Assembly: GCF_014269035.2 (NCBI RefSeq)
Contig: NZ_JABWRP020000015.1
Span: 105,751 to 169,750, forward strand
Direction of reading: 5' to 3'
Origin: Pseudomonas vlassakiae
Lineage (GTDB): Bacteria; Pseudomonadota; Gammaproteobacteria; Pseudomonadales; Pseudomonadaceae
Length of the DNA stretch: 64,000 nucleotides
Shown here: positions 1 through 7,652 of the stretch, in pieces
Position numbering within the stretch: the first letter of the stretch is position 1
Layout: every line of letters starts with the position of its first letter
Notes under the pieces: generated by a model
Told to the model about the DNA's origin: nothing
Database searches by the model: none
The model's input: only the letters and a program-made list of their open reading frames with translations
Translations under genes and position numbers: made by a program

Positions 1-1
1 A

Positions 2-814
2 GGACGCAAAGCACTTCCAGGCATGGAAAAGCACGGTTTCGACGTGCTGTTCGGCAGTGTGTGGGACGTCAACCAGGGCAAATACGGCATTCTGCCCGCC
101 ATCTGGGGCACGCTTTACAGCGCCCTGATCGCCTTGTTGATCGCTGGCTTCTTCGGCGTCAGCATGGCCATATTCCTTACCCAGGATTTCTTGCCGGCGA
201 GGCTCGCCGCGGTGTTTCGCACCATCGTCGAGCTGCTCGCCGCCATCCCCAGCGTCGTTTACGGCCTGTGGGGCATCTACGTGGTGATTCCGGCCATCCG
301 GCCGCTGACCGCCTGGCTGAACAGCGAGCTGGGCTGGATCCCGTTCTTCGGCACCTCCCTGAGTGGCCCCGGCCTGCTGCCGGCGGCGTTGGTGCTGGCG
401 ATCATGATCCTGCCGACCATCGCCGCGGTTTCCCAGGATGCGCTGACCAGCGTACCGATGAAGACCAAGCAGGCTGCCTACGGCATGGGCACCACCCACT
501 GGGAGGCCATCCTCAAGGTCATGGTACCGTCGGCCGCCACCGGCATCTTCGGCTCCCTGGTGCTGGGCCTTGGCCGTGCACTGGGCGAAACCATGGCCCT
601 GGCGATGCTGGTGGGTAACGCCAACACCATCACCCTGTCCCTGTTTGCCCCGGCCAACACGCTGGCAGCCTTGCTGGCGCTGAACTTCCCGGAAGCCGGG
701 CCGAACGAGATCGAAGTACTGATGTACGCCGCACTGGTCCTGATGTTCATCACCTTGCTGGTGAACGTGTTCGGGTCGCTGATCATGCTCTACGCCCAGC
801 GGGGTAACAAATAA
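2..814 (+). CDS. pstC: Phosphate ABC transporter permease PstC (5' end outside window)
   Basis: Inner-membrane permease of the high-affinity phosphate importer PstSCAB; it pairs with PstA to form the channel. The frame is open to the window edge. The ATG at 23 sits inside what looks like conserved PstC sequence (EKHGFDVLF), so I treat the gene as truncated by the window rather than starting there. About five hydrophobic segments are visible, and the EAA-type loop (AYGMGTTHWEAILKVMVP, then LGRALGETMA) contacts the ATPase. The stop overlaps the pstA start (TAATG), so the two are translationally coupled. PstS would be expected just upstream. A Pho box cannot be seen because the promoter lies outside the window. 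Confidence 0.9.
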   Translation, partial: GRKALPGMEKHGFDVLFGSVWDVNQGKYGILPAIWGTLYSALIALLIAGFFGVSMAIFLTQDFLPARLAAVFRTIVELLAAIPSVVYGLWGIYVVIPAIRPLTAWLNSELGWIPFFGTSLSGPGLLPAALVLAIMILPTIAAVSQDALTSVPMKTKQAAYGMGTTHWEAILKVMVPSAATGIFGSLVLGLGRALGETMALAMLVGNANTITLSLFAPANTLAALLALNFPEAGPNEIEVLMYAALVLMFITLLVNVFGSLIMLYAQRGNK

Positions 815-1707
815 TGACTGACCTCTCTGCAGCAACTACCGCCTTGCCCAGCCTGCAGCGCCGCTTCGAAGGCCGCGCCCTGCGCAGCCTGGTGCTGACC
901 AGCATGGTCTGGTGCGTGGCCCTGTTGGCCAGCGTGCCGCTGATTTCCGTGCTGTACATGCTGATCACCCGGGGCGGTGCGCGCCTGAGCCTGGAAGTGT
1001 TCACCGAACTGCCGCCCACCGGTTTCGAGATGGGCGGGGGGTTCGGTAACGCCCTGGCCGGTACCTTCGTCATGGTCGGCATCGCCGCCGCCATTGCGGT
1101 ACCGGTCGGTATCCTGGCGGCGGTCTTCCTCGCCGAACTTGGGCCTGAGAGCAAGCTGGCCAACGCCTCGCGCTTCGCCGCGAAGATGCTCACCGGCCTG
1201 CCGTCGATCCTTGCCGGTGTATTCGCCTATGCCCTGGTGGTGATGACCACCGGTACCTATTCGGCCCCGGCCGGTGGTGTGGCGCTGGCGGTGCTGATGC
1301 TGCCGATCGTCGTGCTGACCGCTGAAGAAGCCATGAAGATGGTGCCCAAGATCATGAAGGACGCCGCCTACGGCATGGGTTGCACCCGCGCCCAGGTGAT
1401 CTGGAAGATCGTCCTGCCGACCGGCATGCCGGCCATCCTTACCGGCGTCATGCTGGCCGTGGCCCGCGCCGCAGGCGAAACCGCGCCGCTGCTGTTCACC
1501 GCGCTGTTCAGCAACTACTGGATCTACCACGACGGCAGCCTGGCCGTCATGAACCCCACGGCCTCGCTTGCCGTACTGATCTACAACTTCTCCGGCATGC
1601 CGTTCGACAACCAGCTGGAGCTCGCCTGGGCGGCCTCGCTGGTGTTGGTGATGATCGTGCTGGTAGTCAACATTCTTAGCCGAATCTTCGGCAAGCCAAA
1701 GTATTGA
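814..1707 (+). CDS. pstA: Phosphate ABC transporter permease PstA
   Basis: Second membrane permease of the PstSCAB phosphate importer, 297 residues, a normal length. It has an N-terminal cytoplasmic stretch of about 25 residues, a first membrane helix (SLVLTSMVWCVALLASVPL), further helices, and the EAA loop AYGMGCTRAQVIWKIVLPTG followed by VARAAGETAPLL. These match the PstA/BPD_transp_1 family. The start overlaps the pstC stop by one base. The gene ends 16 bp before pstB, with a GGGAG ribosome binding site for pstB in the gap. Coupled expression of both permeases is the usual arrangement. Confidence 0.93.
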   Translation: MTDLSAATTALPSLQRRFEGRALRSLVLTSMVWCVALLASVPLISVLYMLITRGGARLSLEVFTELPPTGFEMGGGFGNALAGTFVMVGIAAAIAVPVGILAAVFLAELGPESKLANASRFAAKMLTGLPSILAGVFAYALVVMTTGTYSAPAGGVALAVLMLPIVVLTAEEAMKMVPKIMKDAAYGMGCTRAQVIWKIVLPTGMPAILTGVMLAVARAAGETAPLLFTALFSNYWIYHDGSLAVMNPTASLAVLIYNFSGMPFDNQLELAWAASLVLVMIVLVVNILSRIFGKPKY

Positions 1708-1723
1708 AAGGGAGCATTCGACC

Positions 1724-2542
1724 GTGAACGTATCAACTGCACAGAGAGCCGCTCCCATGGTCAGCGAAGCGCCAATCGTCATGGACTGCAAGCTGGACAA
1801 GATTTTCTACGGCAACTTCATGGCGGTGCGTGACAGCCATGTACCGATCCGCAAGAACCAGATCACCGGCTTCATCGGCCCGTCGGGCTGCGGCAAGAGT
1901 ACCGTGCTGCGTAGCCTCAACCGCATGAATGACTTGGTCAAAGGCTTCCGCTTCGAAGGCCATGTACACTTCCTTGGCCAGGATGTCTATGGCAAGGGCG
2001 TGGACCCGGTGGTGGTGCGCCGTTACATCGGCATGGTGTTCCAGCAGCCGAACCCGTTCTCCATGAGCATCTTCGACAACGTCGCCTTCGGCCTGCGCCT
2101 GAACCGCTACAAGGGTGACATCGGCGACCGCGTCAAGCACGCCCTGCAAGGCGCCGCGCTGTGGGACGAGGTCAAGGACAAGCTCAAGGTCAGCGGCCTG
2201 TCGTTGTCCGGCGGCCAGCAGCAGCGCCTGTGCATCGCCCGTGCCATCGCCACCGAGCCGGAAGTACTGCTGCTCGATGAGCCCTGCTCGGCACTGGACC
2301 CGATCGCCACCCGCCGCGTGGAAGAGCTGATGGTCGAGCTGAAGAAGGACTACACCATCGCCCTGGTGACGCACAACATGCAGCAGGCGATCCGTGTCGC
2401 CGACACCACGGCGTTCTTCTCGGTCGACATCTCCCAGGGCACCCGCACCGGTTACCTGGTGGAGATGGGCCCGACCACGCAGATCTTCCAGAATCCGCGT
2501 GAGCAACTGACCAGTGACTACATCAGCGGCAAGTTCAGCTGA
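1724..2542 (+). CDS. pstB: Phosphate ABC transporter ATP-binding protein PstB
   Basis: Cytoplasmic ATPase that powers the PstCA channel. It shows Walker A GPSGCGKST at residues 52-60, a Q-loop (MVFQQPNPF), the signature LSGGQQQRLCIARAIA, Walker B VLLLDEPCSALDPI and the switch histidine in LVTHNMQQA. The closing SDYISGKFS is typical of PstB. The start is GTG at 1724 after GGGAG; an internal ATG at 1757 is possible. PhoU, which often follows pstB, is absent. Instead a Fic-like gene begins 2 bp after the stop, suggesting this is an accessory pst operon rather than the pstSCAB-phoU one. Confidence 0.95.
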   Translation: MNVSTAQRAAPMVSEAPIVMDCKLDKIFYGNFMAVRDSHVPIRKNQITGFIGPSGCGKSTVLRSLNRMNDLVKGFRFEGHVHFLGQDVYGKGVDPVVVRRYIGMVFQQPNPFSMSIFDNVAFGLRLNRYKGDIGDRVKHALQGAALWDEVKDKLKVSGLSLSGGQQQRLCIARAIATEPEVLLLDEPCSALDPIATRRVEELMVELKKDYTIALVTHNMQQAIRVADTTAFFSVDISQGTRTGYLVEMGPTTQIFQNPREQLTSDYISGKFS

Positions 2543-2543
2543 A

Positions 2544-3242
2544 ATGGATGCGACCTGTCGTCTTCACCTGCCAGCGGTAGAGCGCGCACTGCGTGAAGTG
2601 CAGGCCCGCTTTGGCGAACTCAGCCAGCACTTCACCGAACCGCGTGATCCGTTCACCGACGAGGTGCTGCTGAATGTGCTTGAAGGCTATGCCTTGATTG
2701 ACGACTATGTCGCACGGGGCGTTGACCTGTTCGACCTGCAGCAGCTGAACCTGATGCTGGAGATCAACGCCACCGTGCTGTGCGGCAGCGACCCGGCGCG
2801 CCGCCGCGAGTTCGCCCCGCACCTCGCGGCCACCGAGGCACGCTTTTTCAACAACGTGGAAGGTGGCATCAAGGACCTGTACAACTGGTATTGGGCGTAC
2901 CGCAGCGAGTCGATCTGGAAGCGCGCTGCCGGTGTCTATGTGCGCATCCTCAGCAAGCCGCAATTGTTCATCGAAGGTAACAATCGCACCGGGTCGCTCA
3001 TCGTCAGCTATCTGCTGATGCGGGCCGGGCTGCCGCCGTTCGTGCTGACGCTGGACAACGCCGAGGGTTACTTCAACCCGTCCTCGGTCATTCGCAACTC
3101 CGCCAAGCATGGTGTGAAAGCGTTGTACGAATTGCCCAAGATCAAGAAAAAGTACGCCGCCTTCCTCGAAGCGCAGGCGCCTGAACCCGAACAGTTCTTC
3201 CTGCCCGGCACCGGTGTGCCGGCCCGCCAGGGGAGCCGATGA
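2544..3242 (+). CDS. Degenerate Fic-like protein coupled to pstB
   Basis: Protein of 232 residues that starts 2 bp after pstB and overlaps the next gene (ATGA), so it belongs to the pst transcript. The only recognisable motif is QLFIEGNNR at residues 140-148, followed by TGSLIVSYLL. It lines up with the Fic signature HxFx(D/E)GNGRxxR. The catalytic histidine is replaced by glutamine and the second glycine by asparagine, so classical AMP transfer is unlikely. The rest is mainly helical by appearance, with no signal peptide or membrane segment. Function is unknown. The position suggests a role in phosphate limitation or in controlling the transporter, perhaps by nucleotide binding. The Fic assignment rests on one motif and should be checked by structure prediction. 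Confidence 0.6.
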   Translation: MDATCRLHLPAVERALREVQARFGELSQHFTEPRDPFTDEVLLNVLEGYALIDDYVARGVDLFDLQQLNLMLEINATVLCGSDPARRREFAPHLAATEARFFNNVEGGIKDLYNWYWAYRSESIWKRAAGVYVRILSKPQLFIEGNNRTGSLIVSYLLMRAGLPPFVLTLDNAEGYFNPSSVIRNSAKHGVKALYELPKIKKKYAAFLEAQAPEPEQFFLPGTGVPARQGSR

Positions 3243-3862
3243 TGGAAAGGTATTCGATGCTGGAGCAAGGCAAGGCCGGTGGCCGACGCGCGTGGCAAGC
3301 CATCGGGCGCACATTCAGGCGCCCGCAGATGCGCATATCCTTCGATATCGATGACACGCTCGCCTGCCTGCCACACCACGCCGATGAAGAACACAGCAAG
3401 CTGCCGGCGTTCGTCCACCGCTGGTTGGGCGAGCCGCTGCGCCGCGGCACACGGTCGTTGATCCGCGACCTGCGCCGCCAAGGCTGCAGCATCTGGATCT
3501 ACACCTCGTCGGGCCGCACACCGGCCTATATCCGCCGCTGGCTGATGCTGTACGGTATTCACGTCGACGGCGTGGTCAACAGTGATCGCCATCAGCATGT
3601 GCTGGCGCAGCACCGGCTTGAGAATGCCCCTTCGAAGTACCCGCCGGCGTTCGATATCGACTTGCACGTCGACGATTCCGAAGGGGTCGGGATCGAGGGC
3701 TTCGACCACGGTTTCCGGGTGGTCGTGGTCGACCCGCAAGACGGCAATTGGGCGCAGAAGGTGATGGATGCGGCTGAGCAGGTGCAGGCCCAGCTGGCCT
3801 GGCAGCAACCGCAGCGGTTTGCGGCACCGGTGCGGCGGCGTGAGCAAGCGCTGGCTTCCTGA
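3239..3862 (+). CDS. Small HAD-superfamily (NIF/5'-nucleotidase-like) protein
   Basis: Protein of 207 residues with HAD motif I, FDIDDTL (Asp36, Asp38), and a likely motif II in IYTSSGRT. An NSDRH stretch is followed by a basic region, and DDSEGVGIEG supplies the motif IV acidic pair. This supports a Mg-dependent phosphatase or related phosphoryl-transfer enzyme; the substrate is not evident. A 30-residue extension precedes the HAD core, so translation might start at 3329, but the ATGA overlap with the preceding gene favours 3239. It is the last gene of the pst-linked group. Together with the Fic-like neighbour it may form a nucleotide- or phosphate-handling pair (inference). A strong hairpin follows 39 bp after the stop. 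Confidence 0.7.
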   Translation: MMERYSMLEQGKAGGRRAWQAIGRTFRRPQMRISFDIDDTLACLPHHADEEHSKLPAFVHRWLGEPLRRGTRSLIRDLRRQGCSIWIYTSSGRTPAYIRRWLMLYGIHVDGVVNSDRHQHVLAQHRLENAPSKYPPAFDIDLHVDDSEGVGIEGFDHGFRVVVVDPQDGNWAQKVMDAAEQVQAQLAWQQPQRFAAPVRRREQALAS

Positions 3863-3900
3863 GCGTCTCTTTCGCCGTTGAATTTGTAGCGCCTATACGA

Positions 3901-3926
3901 TCGAGCGCCGCGCGGGCGGCGCTCGA
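3901..3926. terminator. GC-rich hairpin between convergent genes (REP-related)
   Basis: Perfect 11-bp stem (TCGAGCGCCGC at 3901-3911, complement at 3916-3926) with a GCGG loop. It lies between the convergent HAD gene and NCS1 permease. There is no U-tract, so it may be a repeat element rather than an intrinsic terminator. The same sequence block recurs in both arms of the large inverted repeat at 29122-29398. Confidence 0.55.
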
Positions 3927-3977
3927 GCTATGCCTCACCTCTGAACTCAAGGCAGGCGCCTGCTTTTCCAGCCCTGA

Positions 3978-5498
3978 TCAGTGCTGTGCGGCGTCCACTG
4001 CGATGGCTTCGCCAGACACTTCCAGATACCGGACACCGCGGTTGGCGATGGCGTAGTGGATCAGCCCACCCAGCCCGGCGCCGAAGAACCAGGAGAACTG
4101 CGAAAGCGTCTCGAACGCCGGCACCAGCGCCAGCAGGATGGCGATCAGCGCGGCCGGGATGAACGCTGCCACGGCGCGCAGGTTGACCCCACCGCGGTAG
4201 TGATAGTCGCCCGCAGGGCTTTCACTGTAGAGCTGCGGCAGGTTCACCCGGCTACGGCGCACCAGGTAGTAGTCAGTGACCATGATGCCGTACAGCGGGC
4301 CGAGCAGGGCGCCCAGGCCGCCTAGGAAGTACACGATCACCGCCGGGCTGTTGTACAGGTGCCATGGCAGGATCACCACCGCGATGGTGGCGCTGAGCAA
4401 GCCTGCGCGGCGGAAGTTCAATACCTTTGGCGCCAGGTTGGTGAGGACGAAGGCCGGGGCGACGAAGTTGGCCATGATGTTCACCGCCACGGTGACCAGC
4501 AGGAAGGCCAGGCAGGCCAGCACCAGGCCGGCGGTGTTGGGGATGGCGGCGACGATTTCGCTGGGGCTTTGCACCAGCTTGCCGTCGATGCTGAATTGCG
4601 CACCGGCAAGCACCACGGCGATCAGCGCGAACCCCAGCATGTTGACTGGCAGGCCCCAGAAGTTGCCAACGCTGATGGTTCGCCGGTCTGGGCAGTTACG
4701 CGTGAAATCGCAGAAGTTGAGAATCATGGTGCCGTACAGCGATACCCATAGCGCGGCAGCACCGAACACCTTCAGCCACATGCCGGCGCCGGTCGGCGCG
4801 TTACCACTGGACCAGGCGATCGACAGGCCGCTGCGCCAGTACATCCAGGCCGCCAGGGCGCTGAAGGCGACCAGGATGATCGGCCCGGCGAGCGATTCGA
4901 ACCGGCGCACCATCTCCATGCCATAGGCGAAGATTGCGACCTGCACGCACCAGATGGCCACGAAGGTGACCCAGCCCAGGGTCGACAGGCCGAGGATCGA
5001 ATTCTGGTCGTAGGGCCTGAGGTCCGGCGCGATGGCGGTGAGCAGCACGCGCAGGACGACCGAGGCGAGGTAGGTCTGGATGCCGAACCAGGCGATGGCG
5101 ATCACTGCACGGATCAGGGCCGGGATCTGCGCGCCATGGATGCCGAAGCTGATCCGGCACATGACGGGGTAGGGCAGGCCGGTCTTCTGCCCCATGTAAC
5201 CGGACAGGTTCATCAGGCCGTAGATCACCAGCGCACCGAGCGCGAAGGCGGCGAGGATCTGCGCGCCGCTCATGCCCAAGGCGAACAGGCCGATGGCGAA
5301 GGAGTAGTTGGCGATGTTGTGCACGTCATTGGTCCACAGCGCGAACAGGCTGTAGCGCCCCCAGGTGCGATTGGCCGCCCGGGTCGGTGCAAGGTCGTTA
5401 CTGTACAGCCGCGGGCTCAGCTGCGACGCACTGGAGCCGGCCGTTTCGGCGGGGAGATCGGCAAGCTGGCCAACATCGGAACGGGAAATCGACGCCAT
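3978..5498 (-). CDS. NCS1 family nucleobase/hydantoin/allantoin-type permease
   Basis: Integral membrane symporter of 506 residues with about 12 hydrophobic helices. The N-terminal signature NRTWGRYSLFALWTNDVHNI and the first-helix region are typical of NCS1 transporters (Mhp1, CodB, PucI). The RNCPDRRTISVGNFWGLP segment after helix 7 also fits the family. Substrates are nucleobases or hydantoins imported with sodium or protons; the exact one cannot be read from sequence. I chose ATG 5498, which has GGAG upstream, over a longer upstream frame. No catabolic enzyme for purines or hydantoins is adjacent. The upstream region carries a perfect TTTGTATACAAA palindrome, so a GntR-type repressor may control it. 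Confidence 0.88.
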   Translation of the reverse strand: MASISRSDVGQLADLPAETAGSSASQLSPRLYSNDLAPTRAANRTWGRYSLFALWTNDVHNIANYSFAIGLFALGMSGAQILAAFALGALVIYGLMNLSGYMGQKTGLPYPVMCRISFGIHGAQIPALIRAVIAIAWFGIQTYLASVVLRVLLTAIAPDLRPYDQNSILGLSTLGWVTFVAIWCVQVAIFAYGMEMVRRFESLAGPIILVAFSALAAWMYWRSGLSIAWSSGNAPTGAGMWLKVFGAAALWVSLYGTMILNFCDFTRNCPDRRTISVGNFWGLPVNMLGFALIAVVLAGAQFSIDGKLVQSPSEIVAAIPNTAGLVLACLAFLLVTVAVNIMANFVAPAFVLTNLAPKVLNFRRAGLLSATIAVVILPWHLYNSPAVIVYFLGGLGALLGPLYGIMVTDYYLVRRSRVNLPQLYSESPAGDYHYRGGVNLRAVAAFIPAALIAILLALVPAFETLSQFSWFFGAGLGGLIHYAIANRGVRYLEVSGEAIAVDAAQH

Positions 5499-5536
5499 CG
5501 GGACTCCATGATGGTTGTGTACTTTTATTGTTTGTA

Positions 5537-5548
5537 TTTGTATACAAA
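5537..5548. promoter_or_regulatory. Palindromic operator candidate upstream of the NCS1 permease
   Basis: TTTGTATACAAA is a perfect 12-bp palindrome 39 bp upstream of the permease start, in an AT-rich stretch of otherwise GC-rich DNA. Sites with a TTGTATACAA-like core are typical of GntR (FadR subfamily) regulators. No such regulator is adjacent, so the partner is unknown. Confidence 0.5.
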
Positions 5549-5683
5549 CAAGATTCGTACCAACCATGAACGTGCTGGATTACAAGCCCTCTGCGGGTTC
5601 TCGCCGTTATTTGCGTTGTGGATTACGCTTTGAAGTGGGAAATTTGTGCACGTTTTCGTGCACCGTTGTTACCGCAGGATGCC

Positions 5684-6733
5684 ATGAGGATCAGTTCGAT
5701 GTTGCATGTACCGCTCGCGCTGGGTCTGTTGCTTGCCGCCACCGTGGTCGAGGCGGCGCCGCTCCAGGTACCGACCCCGGCTGCACTCAGGAGCCAGCTC
5801 GAAAGCCTCAAGCCCGGCCAGTTTCTCTGGTTCCCGCAGGTCTCGCCGGCAGGGCCGGTGACCGTAGTGGTCAGCCTCACCGAGCAACGCGCCTACGTCT
5901 ATCGCAATGGCATTGCCATTGGCGTCAGCACTGTGAGCACCGGCAAGGCGGGGCGGGAAACCCCTACCGGGGTGTTCAGCATTCTGCAGAAGAAGGTCGA
6001 GCACAAATCCAGCCTCTACAACAGCGCACCGATGCCGTACATGGAGCGGCTGACCTGGGACGGTATCGCCTTGCACGCCGGCCATCTGCCGGGCTACCCG
6101 GCTTCCCATGGCTGCGTGCGCCTGCCGCTGGAGTTTGCCAAGAAGCTGTACGAGGTCACCGGCTTCAGCTCGACCACCGTCATCGTCTCCGATACCCACA
6201 GTGCTCCGGTGGAGGTCAACCACCCTGGCGTGCTGGCGCCCACGGTCAGCGCAGGCAAGGCCCAGGGCCCGCTGGTGTTGAGTAACCAACAGTTCTGGAA
6301 CGACCCGGACCCGACCTCGGGGCCGCTGTCGATCCTGATCAGCCGCGCCGACCTGCGCGCCTACGTCTATCGCGGTGGCCAGCTGATCGGCTCGGCGCCT
6401 GCACTCTCGCTTGCCAACAGCCAGCACCGCAGTGGCATGGCGGTGTATTCGCTGCTGCAAAAACCGTCCGCCCTGGCGCTCGACGGTGCGCTACCCTTGC
6501 GTTGGTCAGTGGTGGGCTTGAGCAACCCGGAGTACGGCGATACCCCCTATGAGCAGTTGGGGCAACTGGACATCAACCCGGAGTTCCGCCATCACCTGCG
6601 CGCGGCGATGGATGTCGGCACGATGCTGGTGATCACGGATTGGGCGTCGACCCGGGATACCCGCAGCGACGGCAAATTCACGGTGATCAGCACCGATGAC
6701 GGTGAAAAACTCAAGCCATTGGTCAAGAAATGA
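5684..6733 (+). CDS. Exported L,D-transpeptidase (YkuD domain)
   Basis: Secreted protein of 349 residues. The start ATG 5684 has AGGA upstream and gives a signal peptide (RISSMLHVPLALGLLLAATVVEA, cleaved near A-A); ATG 5699 is the alternative. The YkuD domain covers roughly residues 55-180 and contains the catalytic motif HAGHLPGYPASHGCVRLP, with His and Cys in the expected HxxxxxxxxxSHGCxR form. Such enzymes make 3-3 cross-links in peptidoglycan or attach lipoproteins to it. A second, weaker YkuD-like half (residues about 205-349, LSILISRADLRAYVYRGG) lacks the Cys motif. This domain-duplication pattern may indicate a non-catalytic partner domain. Confidence 0.85.
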   Translation: MRISSMLHVPLALGLLLAATVVEAAPLQVPTPAALRSQLESLKPGQFLWFPQVSPAGPVTVVVSLTEQRAYVYRNGIAIGVSTVSTGKAGRETPTGVFSILQKKVEHKSSLYNSAPMPYMERLTWDGIALHAGHLPGYPASHGCVRLPLEFAKKLYEVTGFSSTTVIVSDTHSAPVEVNHPGVLAPTVSAGKAQGPLVLSNQQFWNDPDPTSGPLSILISRADLRAYVYRGGQLIGSAPALSLANSQHRSGMAVYSLLQKPSALALDGALPLRWSVVGLSNPEYGDTPYEQLGQLDINPEFRHHLRAAMDVGTMLVITDWASTRDTRSDGKFTVISTDDGEKLKPLVKK

Positions 6734-6772
6734 TCGGCAAGCCCAAAGAATTCAAGCAAAGTGGTGGCTTTT

Positions 6773-6807
6773 GGCCGCAAGCCAGCTCCGCTTGCTGAGC
6801 GGCCTTT
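6773..6807 (+). terminator. Imperfect hairpin between the two L,D-transpeptidase genes
   Basis: GGCCGC at 6773 pairs with GCGGCC at 6799, with an AAGC/GCTT inner stem and a bulge, followed by TTT only. A weak terminator or attenuator is possible. Confidence 0.25.
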
Positions 6808-6819
6808 ACCGGGGTAACC

Positions 6820-7536
6820 ATGTCGATGTTCGATCCCTTGCGGGGAGCCGTACGGCTCTCTTTGGCCAGTCTTGGCCTGTTTTTCCTCAGCGCCTGGCAA
6901 GCTGCCCATGCGCAACCCCTGCCCAGCGCCGCCGAACTGCAGCAACTGGCGCCCAATGCGAGCCTGTCGACCCTGGACCTGGCACTCACCGCCTATGCCT
7001 GTGCCAGCCACAGCGAGGGGGACAAGTTGCTGACCGTGATCGATTACTCCAAGGCATCGCGAGACAAGCGCCTGTGGGTGTTCGACTTGCGCGCGCGCAA
7101 GCTGTTGTTCGAGGAGTGGGTGGCCCACGGCAAGAACAGCGGCGCCGATGTGCCGACGACGTTCTCCAACGCCCCCAACAGCTACCAGTCCTCCCTCGGC
7201 CTGTATGAAACCGGTCAGACCTACAGCGGCAAGCACGGCCGCTCGCTGCGTCTTCAGGGGCTCGAGCCTGGGTTCAACGACAACAGCATGTCGCGGGCGA
7301 TTGTCATGCACGCAGCCGCCTATGCCGACCCCAAGGTCGTACCCGGCCTCGGTCGGCTGGGGCGCAGCCAGGGCTGCCCCGCCGTGCGGCCGGCAATCGC
7401 CGGCAAGCTGATCGACACGCTGCAACGCGGCAGCTACGTGTTTGCCTACTACCCGCAGCAGGAGTGGCTGAAGAAGTCGCGGTTTCTCAACGCCCAGAGC
7501 TGCCCGCTGGCCAACCCGTCGATCGCCAGCAAGTAG
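6820..7536 (+). CDS. Murein L,D-transpeptidase catalytic-domain (YkuD_2-type) protein
   Basis: Exported protein of 238 residues with a signal peptide ending near AWQAAHA (residues about 1-31). The conserved block SRAIVMHAAAYAD followed by GRSQGCPAVRP supplies the His and Cys expected of the YkuD_2-type murein transpeptidase family. Known relatives act on peptidoglycan in the periplasm; the exact reaction is inferred. It lies 86 bp downstream of the previous L,D-transpeptidase, same strand, and ends at a strong intrinsic terminator. The two proteins belong to different subfamilies, so this is not a recent duplication. Confidence 0.82.
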   Translation: MSMFDPLRGAVRLSLASLGLFFLSAWQAAHAQPLPSAAELQQLAPNASLSTLDLALTAYACASHSEGDKLLTVIDYSKASRDKRLWVFDLRARKLLFEEWVAHGKNSGADVPTTFSNAPNSYQSSLGLYETGQTYSGKHGRSLRLQGLEPGFNDNSMSRAIVMHAAAYADPKVVPGLGRLGRSQGCPAVRPAIAGKLIDTLQRGSYVFAYYPQQEWLKKSRFLNAQSCPLANPSIASK

Positions 7537-7547
7537 CCACGCGTTTT

Positions 7548-7589
7548 AAGTGGCTTGTGGATCCATAAATATCCATAAGCCACTTTTTT
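7548..7589 (+). terminator. Rho-independent terminator after the YkuD_2 gene
   Basis: AAGTGGCTT (7548-7556) pairs with AAGCCACTT (7577-7585), extended by GGAT/ATCC inside, and is followed by a run of T to 7589. The inner part contains one of the two TGGATCCA sites discussed for VanR. Confidence 0.85.
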
Positions 7590-7627
7590 GTTGACTGATT
7601 TCCGGTTTCTGGTTGTTAATGGATCCA
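7558..7627 (+). promoter_or_regulatory. vanA promoter with two VanR-operator-like sites
   Basis: TGGATCCA occurs at 7558-7565 and 7620-7627. This core matches the ATTGGATCCAAT operator that I recall for VanR-controlled vanAB in Caulobacter. A sigma-70-like promoter lies between the sites: TTGACT at 7591-7596 and TGTTAA/GTTAAT around 7614-7620, so the downstream site would overlap the -10 and start. The upstream copy sits in the loop side of the preceding terminator. Repression by VanR, relieved by vanillate, is the likely scheme. Confidence 0.65.
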
Positions 7628-7652
7628 CAAAAACAATCAATCGGAGAATCGG

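Noticed and set aside
61..618. Long Arg/Gly-rich frames overlapping pstC and many other GC-rich genes
   Set aside because: They lie in other frames of well-recognised genes, have no ribosome binding sites and have the Arg/Pro/Ala-rich composition of shadow frames.
790..1800. 336-codon minus-strand frame opposite pstA
   Set aside because: It is antisense to a clear permease gene, His/Gln/Gly-rich and without family motifs.
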